A stretch of DNA of 64,000 bases from Pomphorhynchus laevis. Its lineage: Eukaryota; Acanthocephala; Palaeacanthocephala; Echinorhynchida; Pomphorhynchidae. Made by a program: the position numbers and the translations under genes. The first letter of the stretch is position 1. Every line of letters starts with the position of its first letter. The notes beneath the pieces were generated by a model that saw only the letters and a list, made by a program, of their open reading frames with translations, was not told where the DNA came from and searched no databases. The DNA lies in the NCBI GenBank assembly GCA_012934845.2, contig WNNJ02000176.1:1-64000 (forward strand). The letters are read 5' to 3'. This document shows positions 22,184 to 32,825 of this stretch, piece after piece.

Positions 22184-23880
22184 TATGCGCCTTATCACCA
22201 CCCGCAGATCACATTATTACAGTAAGTATGCGGTATCTACGCGTACCCACAGTACTGTTCGTTCTTGTTAGACATTCCTTTACTCAAAAATTAAGTACTT
22301 TTCAATTGCCAATCATCATCCGCATTACGTCGAGCGGCTTTTTGCTGGCTTTGTATTTACTCCGAATTTATATTTGCTCTGTGTACATATAGCTCTTACA
22401 AAAATCTAAAAAGATGATTTCTGAAAACAAATAGAACGTGAAGACGATTGTGAAAAATATATTTTGTTTTTGCTGAAGATATACTCTTCTTCCTTCTGAT
22501 GCTGATGTTGCTGTTATAATCGTCATTAAACATCAAACATATTTACAGCAACCGTAAAAATGTTACTTACATTGTGATACTACCGACAACAATTTATTAC
22601 GAAAAATAAATGCTTTGTTATAACAACCAGTCATCGCAATATATACCATTCTGTCTTTACAATTCACTCATATGTTCATCTACATTTTGTTTATCGCTGT
22701 TCAACTTGTTTTTGATGACAGTTTATTTGTTCATTCATCATACATCAGCACAAAACGAACCTTGTCCAATGCCAGTTCAAAATCCAGTTCAAAACAGCGT
22801 TGTTACGTTGCTGTTGTTAATATGTGTGTGTGTTTATTAGATTTTTTCTCAGAAGTTCTTCGACTTAAAATTATTACAAGATTCGCAGTCGATTAAATGA
22901 CACATCGACAACATCGCAATCGGTAATAAACATATATATGTACATTACAACAATATGGCAAGCCCAGTAAACAAATATATCCGATAGTTTTCTTGTACAA
23001 CCTAGTAACCATTTACCGAATGCTTACAAAATACTCTCTGGTCGTGGCAGTAGTAAATTACTTGCATCCCGATGACTTCGTTAATAGTCATTGTTAATTC
23101 ACACTCAGTGCAATATCGAATATCACTATATAATCGTTTTATATTCCCGATAATTAATCAATATATATGAATATGTATGAATAATTAGTATAATCACAAT
23201 GTATGGATCATCATCGCATTTTACTGACTGCTTCGATTTTCCTTAATTTTCATAACATTCCACCTTACAAAGTATTATTGTTATTTTCCTGTTTCATCGA
23301 CTCCTTATTCGTTATCTGCATCATCATACTGCTTTGCAATTTCCAATATATATAGCTCAAGAGTCTTCGACGGCAGGTTATTATACTCTGCAGATATCCG
23401 GTGTAATTTTTGTTACGTCTCTCCTCTCTTTTTCGCCTAGTTTTTTGTTATAAAGGTGACATTTTCTGGTTTATCTTTTTCTGTTTTTCTTTCGTTAGTA
23501 CTTTGTTAAAAATACAATAATAGACGTTTTCTGTTTTTTCCTGTTTCTTACAAATTTTTATTCTTGTAAAAATAAATTGTCTATTTATATATGCGTGTTT
23601 GGATGATTTTTTTTATTAAAAATGCTATTGAAAAAATTTGTCTATCTCGCCTAATAAAAATACTTATGATTGAGATGACCTTTTTAGAATTATACAAGTA
23701 TATATTTATTTCGAATATGTTAAAAAAAGTTGGTGTCCGAAGATTATATAAATTCTTTGTTACTCTGAACGAAAAAATACTCTGTTTTTTATGTTTATAA
23801 ATAAAAAGATTTTTTAATACAAAAAAAACAAAGCATGGTAAGCAAATAAATTAGGTTAAGCATCAAAAGGAAACGATCTT
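22184..23880 (+). other. 3' UTR and downstream flank of the zinc-finger gene
   Basis: No coding region is supported. The 3' UTR probably runs to the poly(A) signal near 22605 or a later one (TAATAAAC near 22925). A TG-rich run near 22820 could be a downstream element. Small open frames here overlap each other and have no motifs. Confidence 0.5.
22605..22610 (+). terminator. Candidate poly(A) signal AATAAA
   Basis: The first AATAAA on the plus strand after the stop codon, 422 bp downstream. The choice between this and later signals cannot be made from sequence alone. Confidence 0.4.
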
Positions 23881-23894
23881 TTGGTAGAAAACGA

Positions 23895-25091
23895 ATATGA
23901 TTCATTGGGTTGTTTTATCCACTGTCAGGTCATGGAGATCAGATCCCTTTAGCCTACACCAGTTCGCCGCCTTTGGTTTAAACCACTCAGGGTCTCTCAC
24001 ACACACCTGAGAGTTCAGTTGAGGCGTACTATGGTAGGTAATCTTAAGATGATGAGCTTCAGAAGCCTTGGTTTTTGTTCTGAGGACGTCCTCTAGAATA
24101 TAAGACCAATTCCGAGATGTCCCACGTACCCCAGAAGCGCACCTGAACAGATGCTGGGTGGGCCCGTTTCATGGTCCATCCAGCTCTCTTTTATGTTTAG
24201 AAAACGCAGTACAATACAACATACTTGATTTTCTTTCATTTTATTTAGTTGTTGAATAATTCAATGCAATTACAAACCTTATGTATTTTTATGGCTAAAA
24301 GCAGTACACAGATTTGAAAAACTGATGCTAATCCATCTTAGAGATTGTCAATCTCGTAAATATTTTCCTGTTAAAGAGATGCTATTAAAGCAGATAATGT
24401 GTGATTAAAAATGATAAAAAATAGATAAAATGGAGTTAACGTGTCTATTGATATTGACATGAATTCGGTGATTTTAGAAGCATGTCTTGAAAACAGAGCG
24501 GTGGTATAATTAGCGTATACTATAAAAAGGTAATCATGCAATAGGGTTTATAGAAATATATCGATTCTCTTAATAAATTCAAGATTGAAGATAACAGAAA
24601 TCCTCGAGGACTTGAATAACAGCATTATTTGGGTAGAAATGAGTCCCCAAAACGTTGAAAATAGATACGACTATATATACTATATAATTATATTATATAT
24701 AGAATTATGTAATTCTATATATAGGACTTCGTCAAAGTCCTGTACATTTATACATACACCATTTATCCCTTGTAAACTGGGAACTGTAACGGGCTTTCCA
24801 GTACTCATTCGAGAGAATTAACTTAGGAATTAGAGATGTTCATTGGTGAATCATTTTGGCAAGGATTTTGAGTTTTGTTGGAGTAGATTGAATAGTAGAA
24901 GGATTTACATTTAAATTAAATGCAAATCCTTCTACTCACAGCAAGTTGCGTTGGCTTGCTGTGAGAACTTTGTATCGAAGTTGATCAAACCCGCATTAAT
25001 TACCGGGATAATACGTTGATAGAAGCTTGGAGAAGGGTCACTTTTATTGTATTAAAGTGGTGTATTTTATTGTTTTAGTGGTGAAGTAAGT
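23895..25091 (-). mobile_element. Old LINE-A copy, 3' half, split by a younger LINE-A
   Basis: Degenerate but alignable LINE-A sequence. The 3' region is near 23900-24210, an RT scrap with the residue of the Tyr-Ala-Asp-Asp site is near 24440-24520, and central ORF2 is near 24790-24890 and 24970-25060. It is heavily mutated with internal deletions. The younger LINE-A (25092-29004) interrupts it, and the old copy resumes at 29005. The 11-bp duplication GTGAAGTAAGT at 25081-25091 belongs to this old copy. Confidence 0.7.
24894..24965. repeat. Two adjoining hairpins
   Basis: The first hairpin pairs 24894-24914 with 24916-24936 (21-bp arms, one mismatch, 1-nt loop). The second pairs CTCACAGCAAG (24935-24945) with CTTGCTGTGAG (24955-24965) across 9 nt. 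They interrupt the old LINE-A copy, so they could be the remains of a small inverted-repeat element inserted there. Confidence 0.65.
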
Positions 25092-25221
25092 TAAGATAAG
25101 ATAAGGAATTTCTTAAATAACTAACAACCACTAAAAAATAACGAAAAGAGACATTAGAAAAAAAAAACAAATGCAGTTCAAATAAGATAATTCATAATAG
25201 CATTTAGTCTTCATAATGATG

Positions 25222-27680
25222 TCACGGCCTCAGGTCCAGCGGGATCTGAGCCCTCCAGCACATCCAACACGCCGCTCTTCGACTGAACCACCCGGGGTCT
25301 ATCACCCCCCGAAGAATCCAATCTAGGCGGACTATGCGCGGTAATCGCGAGATGAGGAGCTTGAGAAACCTTAGTCTTTGCTCTGGAGGACGTCCTCTCG
25401 AAAAGAAGACTAATCCCGAGATAGCCCAAGTACCCCAGAGGCGCACTTGGGTTTTCCCATTCAACGACAGATGCTGAGCCCGTTTCAGGGCCCACCTAGC
25501 TTTCTTCAGGATACGTTTAAGTCTATCCAGGTCAGCTTTCGCCGACCAGTTCACCGTAACAGTGAACCCCAGGTATTTTACTCGACTTGTGAAGGTAGGG
25601 AGTGGTTGATTAGTCAATATAGAAGATAGAGCTGAGAGTGCTAGTCTCTTTAATTTTTTCTTTGTCGCAGGGGTGCCATGAAAGACAACTACCTGCGATT
25701 TTGATGAATTTAAAATAAGATTGGATAGGGTCAGCTGGTCTGTTAATCTTAAAAAGAAACGGCTGATGTCCGAAGCGACATCTTTGCACCTGCGTCCAGA
25801 GAACAGGGCCGTGGTATCATCAGCGTATACCACTAGATGTTGATCACGTTTAAAATTCTTGAATAGTACAATGGAGGCAGCAAGAAATAAGATAGGAGAA
25901 AGTGGGGATCCTTGGGGCACACCTGTAATAGGGTAGAACTGACACGCATCAGGGTCGTCTTCATAGTAGAACCTCTTGGTAAACAGTAATATCTCCACCC
26001 TGTTAACAATTCTCGCAGGCAACCCGAGTGACCTGAGAGAGGAGATAACAAAGGGAATGGAAATGCGGTCAAATGCAGCAGAAAAGTCAAGGAAAACAGC
26101 CACAGCTAGTTGATGGCTATTATCCCTACAAAACTGATGCACTTCACCTATTGCTGAATGAACCGAGCGTCCCTTGACAAACCCGTGAAAACTCGGTGGG
26201 ATCAAATTACGCCTACTTAAATGGTCGCGGATTCTACGCGCAAGCGCTTTTTCGTAGATGGAGATGAGGGAGTTTTGAATCGAAATGGGACGCAGATCTT
26301 TGGGACATGAAACCGGACTATGCTTGGTAAGAAAATTCTACGACTAATATTGATGCCGGCTACATCGGATGGTGAGGCTAAAAGCATTGTGACGGCCACT
26401 TCTCTTCTTTGATCGGCTGTCAAAAGCTGACAGACTCGAGAAGATAGTGGAGCGACGGATTTAGAGGTGCCCGGAAGTGGCCCCCAGGAGTTAAGGATAT
26501 CTGTAACAGATAAGTCCCTGCTCCTGAAGTCACCCCAAGGCGGGATTGGTTGGGGAGATTGAGTGGCTCCATAATTATGTAGGGATAGTGACTCCTTCAA
26601 AACATTATCAAGGCCTATACTACCAATCCAACCCAAAGCTCTATCCTTCCAACAGACAAACTTCTCCTTCTTGAATATCTTCCAGAAGGAAGACTGAGAA
26701 GGGTTAAGGTGAGCGATGTTCGCCTTATCCCTGCTCAGCTGGAACCTATATCTAGTGCTCCAGTATTCATTCGAGATGGCCTGCCTGGCGGAAACAGAGA
26801 CATTGGGAAGACGTAGCATTTTAGCCAAAACCTTGAGTTTTGTTGGAGTGGGATTGTAAATATGACCTTTATAGGTAGTCGAAAGAAACGCGGTAGCTTG
26901 CGAGGAGAGGAAGGAATTAAATTCGGTCAAATTCTCATTACCAATTCTGGGGAAGAGTTGGATAGCCGCCTGAAAGAAAGCCACTCTGATGGGATCAAAG
27001 TGAAACCTCCTTCTAAGCAACGTATCTTCCTCTATCCGCCAACGAATTAGGTCATGAGAGATGGTCTGTTTTTGGCGCGACTGCTCAGTACAGATGGGTT
27101 TCAACAACCACATCTTATGAAGCAGTAATATGTCGAGGAGAGAATTAGTTGTTGAGCAATGAAAAGTTGGGGACGGTGGTTTGTGAATAAGGTAATCGTT
27201 CCTGGCTCTGCGGAGTGCTGCATTAATCCAACGACCAGTTCTGTCGTTGAAGTCACCGAGTAACATGTCATAGCCACTACCCAAGATACGGTCCAGGAGA
27301 TCACGGTTTTTGTGAATTTCCCCTGGCCTAATATATATATTGGCTATGCTGATACGTTTACCATTCTTACAAAGTGAAACAGCTAAACAAGACAGGGCTG
27401 GACAAGAATAGTTTAAAAGAAGGGATGATCTTAAGGAGCATTTAACTAGGGTTAAAAGACCTTGAGATGAAGAGGCGTGAGGAGGGGTTATGTACGGAGT
27501 GAAGTGGGTGTAAATATGCTTGGGGATAAATCGAGTAATGTCCTGGGGGATACGGATAGACCGCGTCTCCTGAAGGACTATAACATCCGCATCTCTACCA
27601 GATAGAAGGCTAAGAGCAGAAGCACCTCCCGAATTCCACTGAAGTATATTCAGTGAAAAAGGCTCTTGACTACTTTGCAT
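25222..27680 (-). pseudogene. LINE-A ORF2, endonuclease and reverse transcriptase, one frameshift
   Basis: The N-terminal part (27680-26217) starts with an APE-type endonuclease: NILQWNSGG, VLQETRS, GDFNDRTG at about residue 141, then SHDLIRW. The RT continues in another frame (26205-25222): FLDFSAAFD (motif A), GVPQGSPLSPILF (motif B) and YADDTT (motif C), then a short thumb region and C-terminus. Comparison with other copies, which read RPISIQNSLISIYEKALARKI across the gap, places a single-base loss near 26330. Without it the protein would be ~820 residues. No RNase H or other C-terminal domain is visible. The copy is otherwise open and looks young. Confidence 0.8.
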
Positions 27681-27714
27681 TGTGTTACGACAGCTGGAGT
27701 GGGATGCCTACCTC

Positions 27715-28911
27715 CTAGCAGAAACTAGGAGAGAGAAAGTTGCCCTTCTCACTCCCAGCCCTACCAGGAGAAGACACTTGCCCACCGGCATTATCTTCAT
27801 CTCCCTTTGAGGCCAACAACTCCCAGCATATATCATCTTTCTTTGCCAACTTCAAGGAAGCCAACTTTTGTTTAGAAGATGATCTCTTCTTAGAACGGGG
27901 GGCTCTCTTTGAAGAGGTAAGAATCGTCGATGGAGGAGAACGGGACTCCTCGAATTTCGCTATCAGATGGTTCGTTAAGGCTCGAATCTCGTCTTTATAT
28001 ATCTGTAGTCTTGCGTCAACAATTTTGAAAATGTCGGTGTCCGACATACCATAACCGTTTGAATTGGATAAGCTGGCAGCGGCAAAGTGGGCCGGTTTGA
28101 CCGGTGCCCCACAATGCCTTAATTTGTATTCTTTGAAGATAGGACATCTTCTAGACCAGGCCGGGTGCTGACCACCACAATTGGAACACAGAGGGGGGAG
28201 AGAACATTTCCCCTCATGGACTTCGGAAGAGCTGCAAACCCCACACGTATGGGGCCTAGTACAGTTCGAGGACCAGTGCCCCCAGAGGTGGCACCCATTG
28301 CAATGGGGGTATGTTAAGTCATCAGCATCTACGATATTGAAAGAAAGATTGTACCCCAGAAAGGGGTTACATTTGCTTTTAGCCAGACATTCCGCCTGAT
28401 CGACTGCGGTAGAACAGAATGCTATTGGTATAGCCTGGCCTTTCTTGCCCAGGATTGGGCGAATATTATGAATTTTGAACTCAGATGTGAGAGCAATGAT
28501 ATCTTCCTCCGTTGCGAAGGGCGGAAAATTATTAATTTTCAAAGTCGCCTGAATAGGCCTGTAAGTAGTTGACCCAAATTCTTTTAGGTGTGTTTCGAAA
28601 AATTCTAGGTACGATGCTGCCAGATCTGGAGAGCTGAAAGAAACCCGGATTTCGGAATCTAAATATTTTATCGAATTAAATAGAATTCTCTTCTTATAAG
28701 AGCTTGTAAACTCTCTCAGAAAAATATTGAAAAGATTCTTCCTTTCAAATGGTTGAAGAAGTCTGATTATTACCAGATTCACCACTTTAGGCACAGGAGG
28801 GAGTTCTCCATCCGTGCTTGAGATTAAAAAATTAGACGAAATAGGACTAACCTTGTTTTCTTTGGCTTGAAAATTCGATGTTACATTAGAAATACCTGAG
28901 TTCCGTTCCAT
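27715..28911 (-). CDS. LINE-A ORF1, nucleic-acid-binding protein
   Basis: 398 residues, intact. Residues ~120-195 resemble the RRM-like/pre-zinc region of insect LINE ORF1 proteins (ATLKINNFPPF, then PIAFCST). Three cysteine-histidine knuckles follow at about 205-256: CNGCHLWGHWSSNC (C-x2-C-x4-H-x4-C), CGVC...HEGKC and CSNCGGQH...RRC. The C-terminus is Lys/Ser-rich. The protein should coat the element RNA and act as a chaperone during reverse transcription. The start ATG is the first in frame and lies 93 bp inside the element's 5' end. The same protein is found in pieces in other copies at 35.4-36.2 kb and 42.5-43.4 kb. Confidence 0.8.
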   Translation of the reverse strand: MERNSGISNVTSNFQAKENKVSPISSNFLISSTDGELPPVPKVVNLVIIRLLQPFERKNLFNIFLREFTSSYKKRILFNSIKYLDSEIRVSFSSPDLAASYLEFFETHLKEFGSTTYRPIQATLKINNFPPFATEEDIIALTSEFKIHNIRPILGKKGQAIPIAFCSTAVDQAECLAKSKCNPFLGYNLSFNIVDADDLTYPHCNGCHLWGHWSSNCTRPHTCGVCSSSEVHEGKCSLPPLCSNCGGQHPAWSRRCPIFKEYKLRHCGAPVKPAHFAAASLSNSNGYGMSDTDIFKIVDARLQIYKDEIRALTNHLIAKFEESRSPPSTILTSSKRAPRSKKRSSSKQKLASLKLAKKDDICWELLASKGDEDNAGGQVSSPGRAGSEKGNFLSPSFC

Positions 28912-29004
28912 ATTAGCTTGATTTTGTAAGTTGTTTGAAGCACCGATGGTAAATTTTTGACTGCTTGTATTGATAATAATAGATATGATAAGCGATTATA
29001 ATCT

Positions 29005-29680
29005 GTGAAGTAAGTAGTGCAAAGTGATCATGATTTTATTTAATTGTTCAACACAATGGGAATAAGCATTCAAATCTTGCCAATTAGTAGAATGTCGATA
29101 ATTAAGTTGGCTTTTGCACAATTATAAAATGGATACGGTGGCCGATGAATTAGGTTGTTGTTGACTTTGCGGATGGTTGCACTAATCGAACGACCACTTA
29201 TATCGTTGAAATAAAACAATATCATGTCATAACAGCTTTAAGTTACTGTTTTATCCATGCAGCCACGAATTATATGAAATGACCTAGTCTAATGCATACA
29301 TTAGCTATACTGAAACACTTACATTTCTTATAGAGTGAAACCACTAAACAAGAAAGGGCAGGACACCAGAAATTTAGTAGAAGAACGACGTAAGCACGTA
29401 TTTCACTAGGATTACATATCATCTTGAGATGAGGATATATGTGTGTTCATGTACGGCGTGTAGAAGTATTAGAATCATCGTGATAGCAACCAAGTAATGT
29501 CCTGGTAGGTTCAGATCGATTCTGTTTCAGGGAAGACAATGGCGTCTGCATTTGACAAGGCCGCATACGAATAGCATAAGCATCTCCTGAATTTCATAGA
29601 AGAATGTTCAGTGAAACTGGGTTTTATCTATTTCCCATTGCGTTGGTCTACGAGCAGGACAAAGGGGAACGCACTTGGTG
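29005..29680 (-). mobile_element. Old LINE-A copy, 5' half (continuation)
   Basis: Degenerate LINE-A endonuclease region that continues the old copy interrupted at 25091. It matches the segment from the RT-proximal side back to the ORF2 start (near 29635, CCCATTGCG). Many substitutions and indels mark it as far older than the inserted copy. Confidence 0.65.
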
Positions 29681-29974
29681 GGATTGATGACCGAACATGT
29701 TTTTCATTTTCTACTCAAATCTTTCACAATAGTGGACCCGGTTAGCCAACGTGCTTGTTTCTGAATGGTAGTGCTTGCGGCTTGCTCACCATTTTTCTTC
29801 TTGGATCATTTACGACTTTTCCGGATAATTTGATTGAGTTAGATATGATGTTGTCAAGAGGTGTTGTAGATGTAAATACGTTAATAGAATTTAAGGGGAA
29901 AAACTCATTAGTAGAATGTTGTGGAGAAAGAAAACTGACCGCATTCTACTTACCAATGCCTATATTTTGTGTAA
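29681..29974. other. Unassigned, possibly decayed LINE-A ORF1
   Basis: Just under 300 bp where ORF1 of the old copy should lie. I cannot align it confidently. A 76-codon open frame on the plus strand here has no known motif. Confidence 0.3.
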
Positions 29975-32715
29975 ATTTACAATAAAGATTTTCTTAAAAA
30001 ATAAAATCTTTCTACATAACCATTAACATAAAAAGGTTACTTAAAATAAAACTTTCAGAGAAAAAAAGGAGAATCAAAAGTCGGTCAGTCGTCTTCATGT
30101 ATGACAGCCTCAGTTCCAGCGGGATCTGAGCCCTCCAGTCAATCCAACACGCCGCAATCCGACTGAACCACACGGGGTCATTCACCCCCCCCCCGAAGAG
30201 TTCAATCGAGGCGGACTATATTCGGTAATCGTTTGATGAGAATATTGAGAAACCTTAGTCTTTGCTCTGTGGGACGTCCTTTAGAAAAGAAGACTAATCC
30301 TGAGATATCCGAAGTACTCCAAAGGCGCACTTGGGTGTTCCCAATCAATGACAGATGCTGAGCCCGTTTCAGAGCCTTCTACTATCTTCTGGATACGTTT
30401 AAGTCTCCAGGTCAGCTTTCGCCGACCAATTCACCGTAACGGTCAACCCAGATATTTTACTCGACTTGTGAAGGTAGGGAGTAGGTGATTAATCAATATG
30501 GAAGATAAAGCTGAGAGTGCTAGCCTCTTTGATTTTTTCTTTGTCGTAGGGGCGTCATGAAAGACAACCAGCGATTTGGCGGAGTTTAAAATAAGGTTGG
30601 ATATGGGTTACTGATCTTTTAATCTTAAAAAACGGCTGATGCCCGAGATAACATCTTTGCACCTGCGTCCAGAGAACAGAGTTGTGGTATCATCAGCGTA
30701 TACCACTAGATGTTCATCACGTTTAAAATTCTTGAATAGTACAATGGATGCAGCAAGATATAAGATTGGAAAAAGAGGGATCCTTGAGGTACACCCGTAA
30801 TAGGGTAGAACTGACGCACGCCAGGGGCGTCTACATAGTAGAAACCTTTGGTGTACAGCAAAATCTCCACCCTGTTAGCAATTCTCGCAGGCAACCCGAG
30901 GGATTTGAGAGAAAAGATAACGAAGAGAATGGAGATAAGGTCAAATGCAGCAGAAACGTCAAGGGAAACACCCATAGCAAGTTGATGGCTATTATCCCGA
31001 CAAAACTGATGCACTTCACCTGTTGCTGAATGAACCGAGCGATCTTTTACGTGTCCATAAAAAACCTGGTGGAATTAAATTTCGCCTACTTAAATGGTCG
31101 CGGATTTTACGCGCAAGCGCTTTTTCGTAAATGGAAATGAGGGAGTTCTGTATCGAAATAGGCAGCAAATCTTTAGGACATGTAATCGATTTCTGTTTTG
31201 GTAAAAATACGCGACGGCTAATGTTTATGCCAGCAATATCGGACGGGGTGGCTAATAGCATTGCGATGGTGACTTCCTTTCTCTGACTGTCTGTCAAAAG
31301 CAACAGACCCGAGTGGAGAGTGGCGCATGGAATTTGGAGATGCCCGGGAGTGGCCCCAGGAGTTAAGGATATCTGTAACAGATAAGTCCCTACTCCTGAA
31401 GTCACACCAAGGCGGGATTGGTTGGGGTGATTGAGTGACTGCATAATTATGTAGGGATAGCGACTCTAAAACTTTATCAAGGCCTATTCTACCGATCCAA
31501 CCTAATGCTCTATCCTTCCAACAGACAAACTTCTCCTTGAATATCTTCCAAAAGGAAGACCGAGAATTGTTAAGGCAAGAAATGCTTGCCGTATCCCAAC
31601 TCAGCTGGACCCTATATCTAGTGATCCAGTATTCATTCAAGAGGGCTTGTCTGGCGGAAACAGAGAGATTAGGAAGGTGTAGCATTTTAGCTAGGACCTT
31701 GAGTTTTGTTTGAGTGGGATTGTATATACGACCTTTATAGGTAGTTGAAAGCAACGCAGTAGCTTGCGATGAGAGGTAGGAATTAAATTCGGTCTGACTC
31801 TCATTTCTGATTCTGGGGAAGAGTTGGATAGCAGTCTGGAGAACGCCACTGATAGGATCAAAGTGAAACCTCCTTCAAAGCAACGTATCTTCCTCTATCC
31901 GCCAGCGAATTAGGTCATGAGATGTGGTCAGTTGTTGGCGCGACTGCTTCGTACAGATGGATTTCAAAAACCACATCTTATGAAACAGTAATATATCGAT
32001 TAGAGAATTTGTTGTTGAGCAATGAAAGGTAGGGGACGGTGGTTTGTGAATAAGATAGTCGTTCCTTGCTCTGTGGAGTGCTGCATTAATCCAACGACTA
32101 GTTCTGTCGTTGAAGTCACCAAGTAACATGTGATAACCACTACCTAAAATACGATCCAGGAGGTCACGGTTATTGTTAATATCCCCTGGACGGATGTATA
32201 TATTGGCTATACTGATGCGCTTCCCGTTCTTACAGAGTGATATAGCTAAGCAAGACAGGGCTGGACAAGACTAGTTTAATAAGAGGGAAGATCTTAAAGA
32301 GCATTTAACTAGGGTTAAATAAAATACGTCTCACCTGAGTGAGACGGAAATACAGCGTATTCTGAAGGACTATAGCATCAGCGTCTCTACCAGATAAAAT
32401 ACTAAGGGCAGAAGCACCTCCCGAGTTCCACCTAAGGGAATTCAGTAAAAAAGGATCGTGATTAATTTGCATTGTGTTAAGCTAGCTGGAGTGGGATGCC
32501 TCCACCTAGTCCGAACCGGAGGTGAGAAGGTTGCCCTTCCCACACTCAGTCGGACAAGTTAGCAACACTTGCCCAAGGGCGTTATCTTCATTTCGCTTCT
32601 TTGTTTCAGGCAGTAATGTCCACGCCTTTCCCTGTCTATGGAATCTCAAGGGGGCGACTGAGTTCGTGGATGAACGTATTTTCGCTGATTTTCTGATTAA
32701 GGGCACTAGCTAGCA
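29975..32715 (-). mobile_element. LINE-A copy, 5'-truncated and broken
   Basis: Starts at the family's 3' end (GATTTTCTTAA near 29985) and runs through RT (YADD region near 30700, GVPQGS near 30790), central ORF2 (31218-31754), endonuclease (31875-32270) and the ORF2 start near 32472 into the C-terminus of ORF1 (to about 32706). Many frameshifts and a deletion in the endonuclease make it inactive. A small hairpin, GTCTCACCTGAGTGAGAC, is at 32329-32346. Its upstream end is cut off where the next copy begins. Confidence 0.75.
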
Positions 32716-32825
32716 TATGGCGGGTGATTGTAGCGTCAAAAGTGCTGATTAGGAATCAGCATCATGAGTAGTTTAAACTGCTGGAATCTTGTAATCTTAT
32801 GAGAACTTCTTTCTCGAACTTCAGA

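Larger units (their letters stand above)
25092..29004 (-). mobile_element. LINE-A (I/Jockey-like) full-length copy with target-site duplication
   Basis: 3,913 bp bounded by the perfect direct repeat GTGAAGTAAGT (25081-25091 and 29005-29015), the sign of target-primed reverse transcription. It reads on the minus strand: short 5' UTR, ORF1 (28911-27715), 34-nt gap, ORF2 (27680-25222), short 3' UTR ending in a few TCTTA repeats. ORF2 has one frameshift. At least eight other copies or fragments of the family lie in this window. Family placement rests on zinc knuckles in ORF1, an APE-type endonuclease, the RT motifs and the lack of a visible RNase H domain after the RT. Confidence 0.85.

Noticed and set aside
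24640-24745. TTGACGAAGTCC on the minus strand near 24720 as a hammerhead
   Set aside because: The first core base is changed, no GAAA follows at a usable distance, and the long AT palindrome between does not form a plausible stem II.
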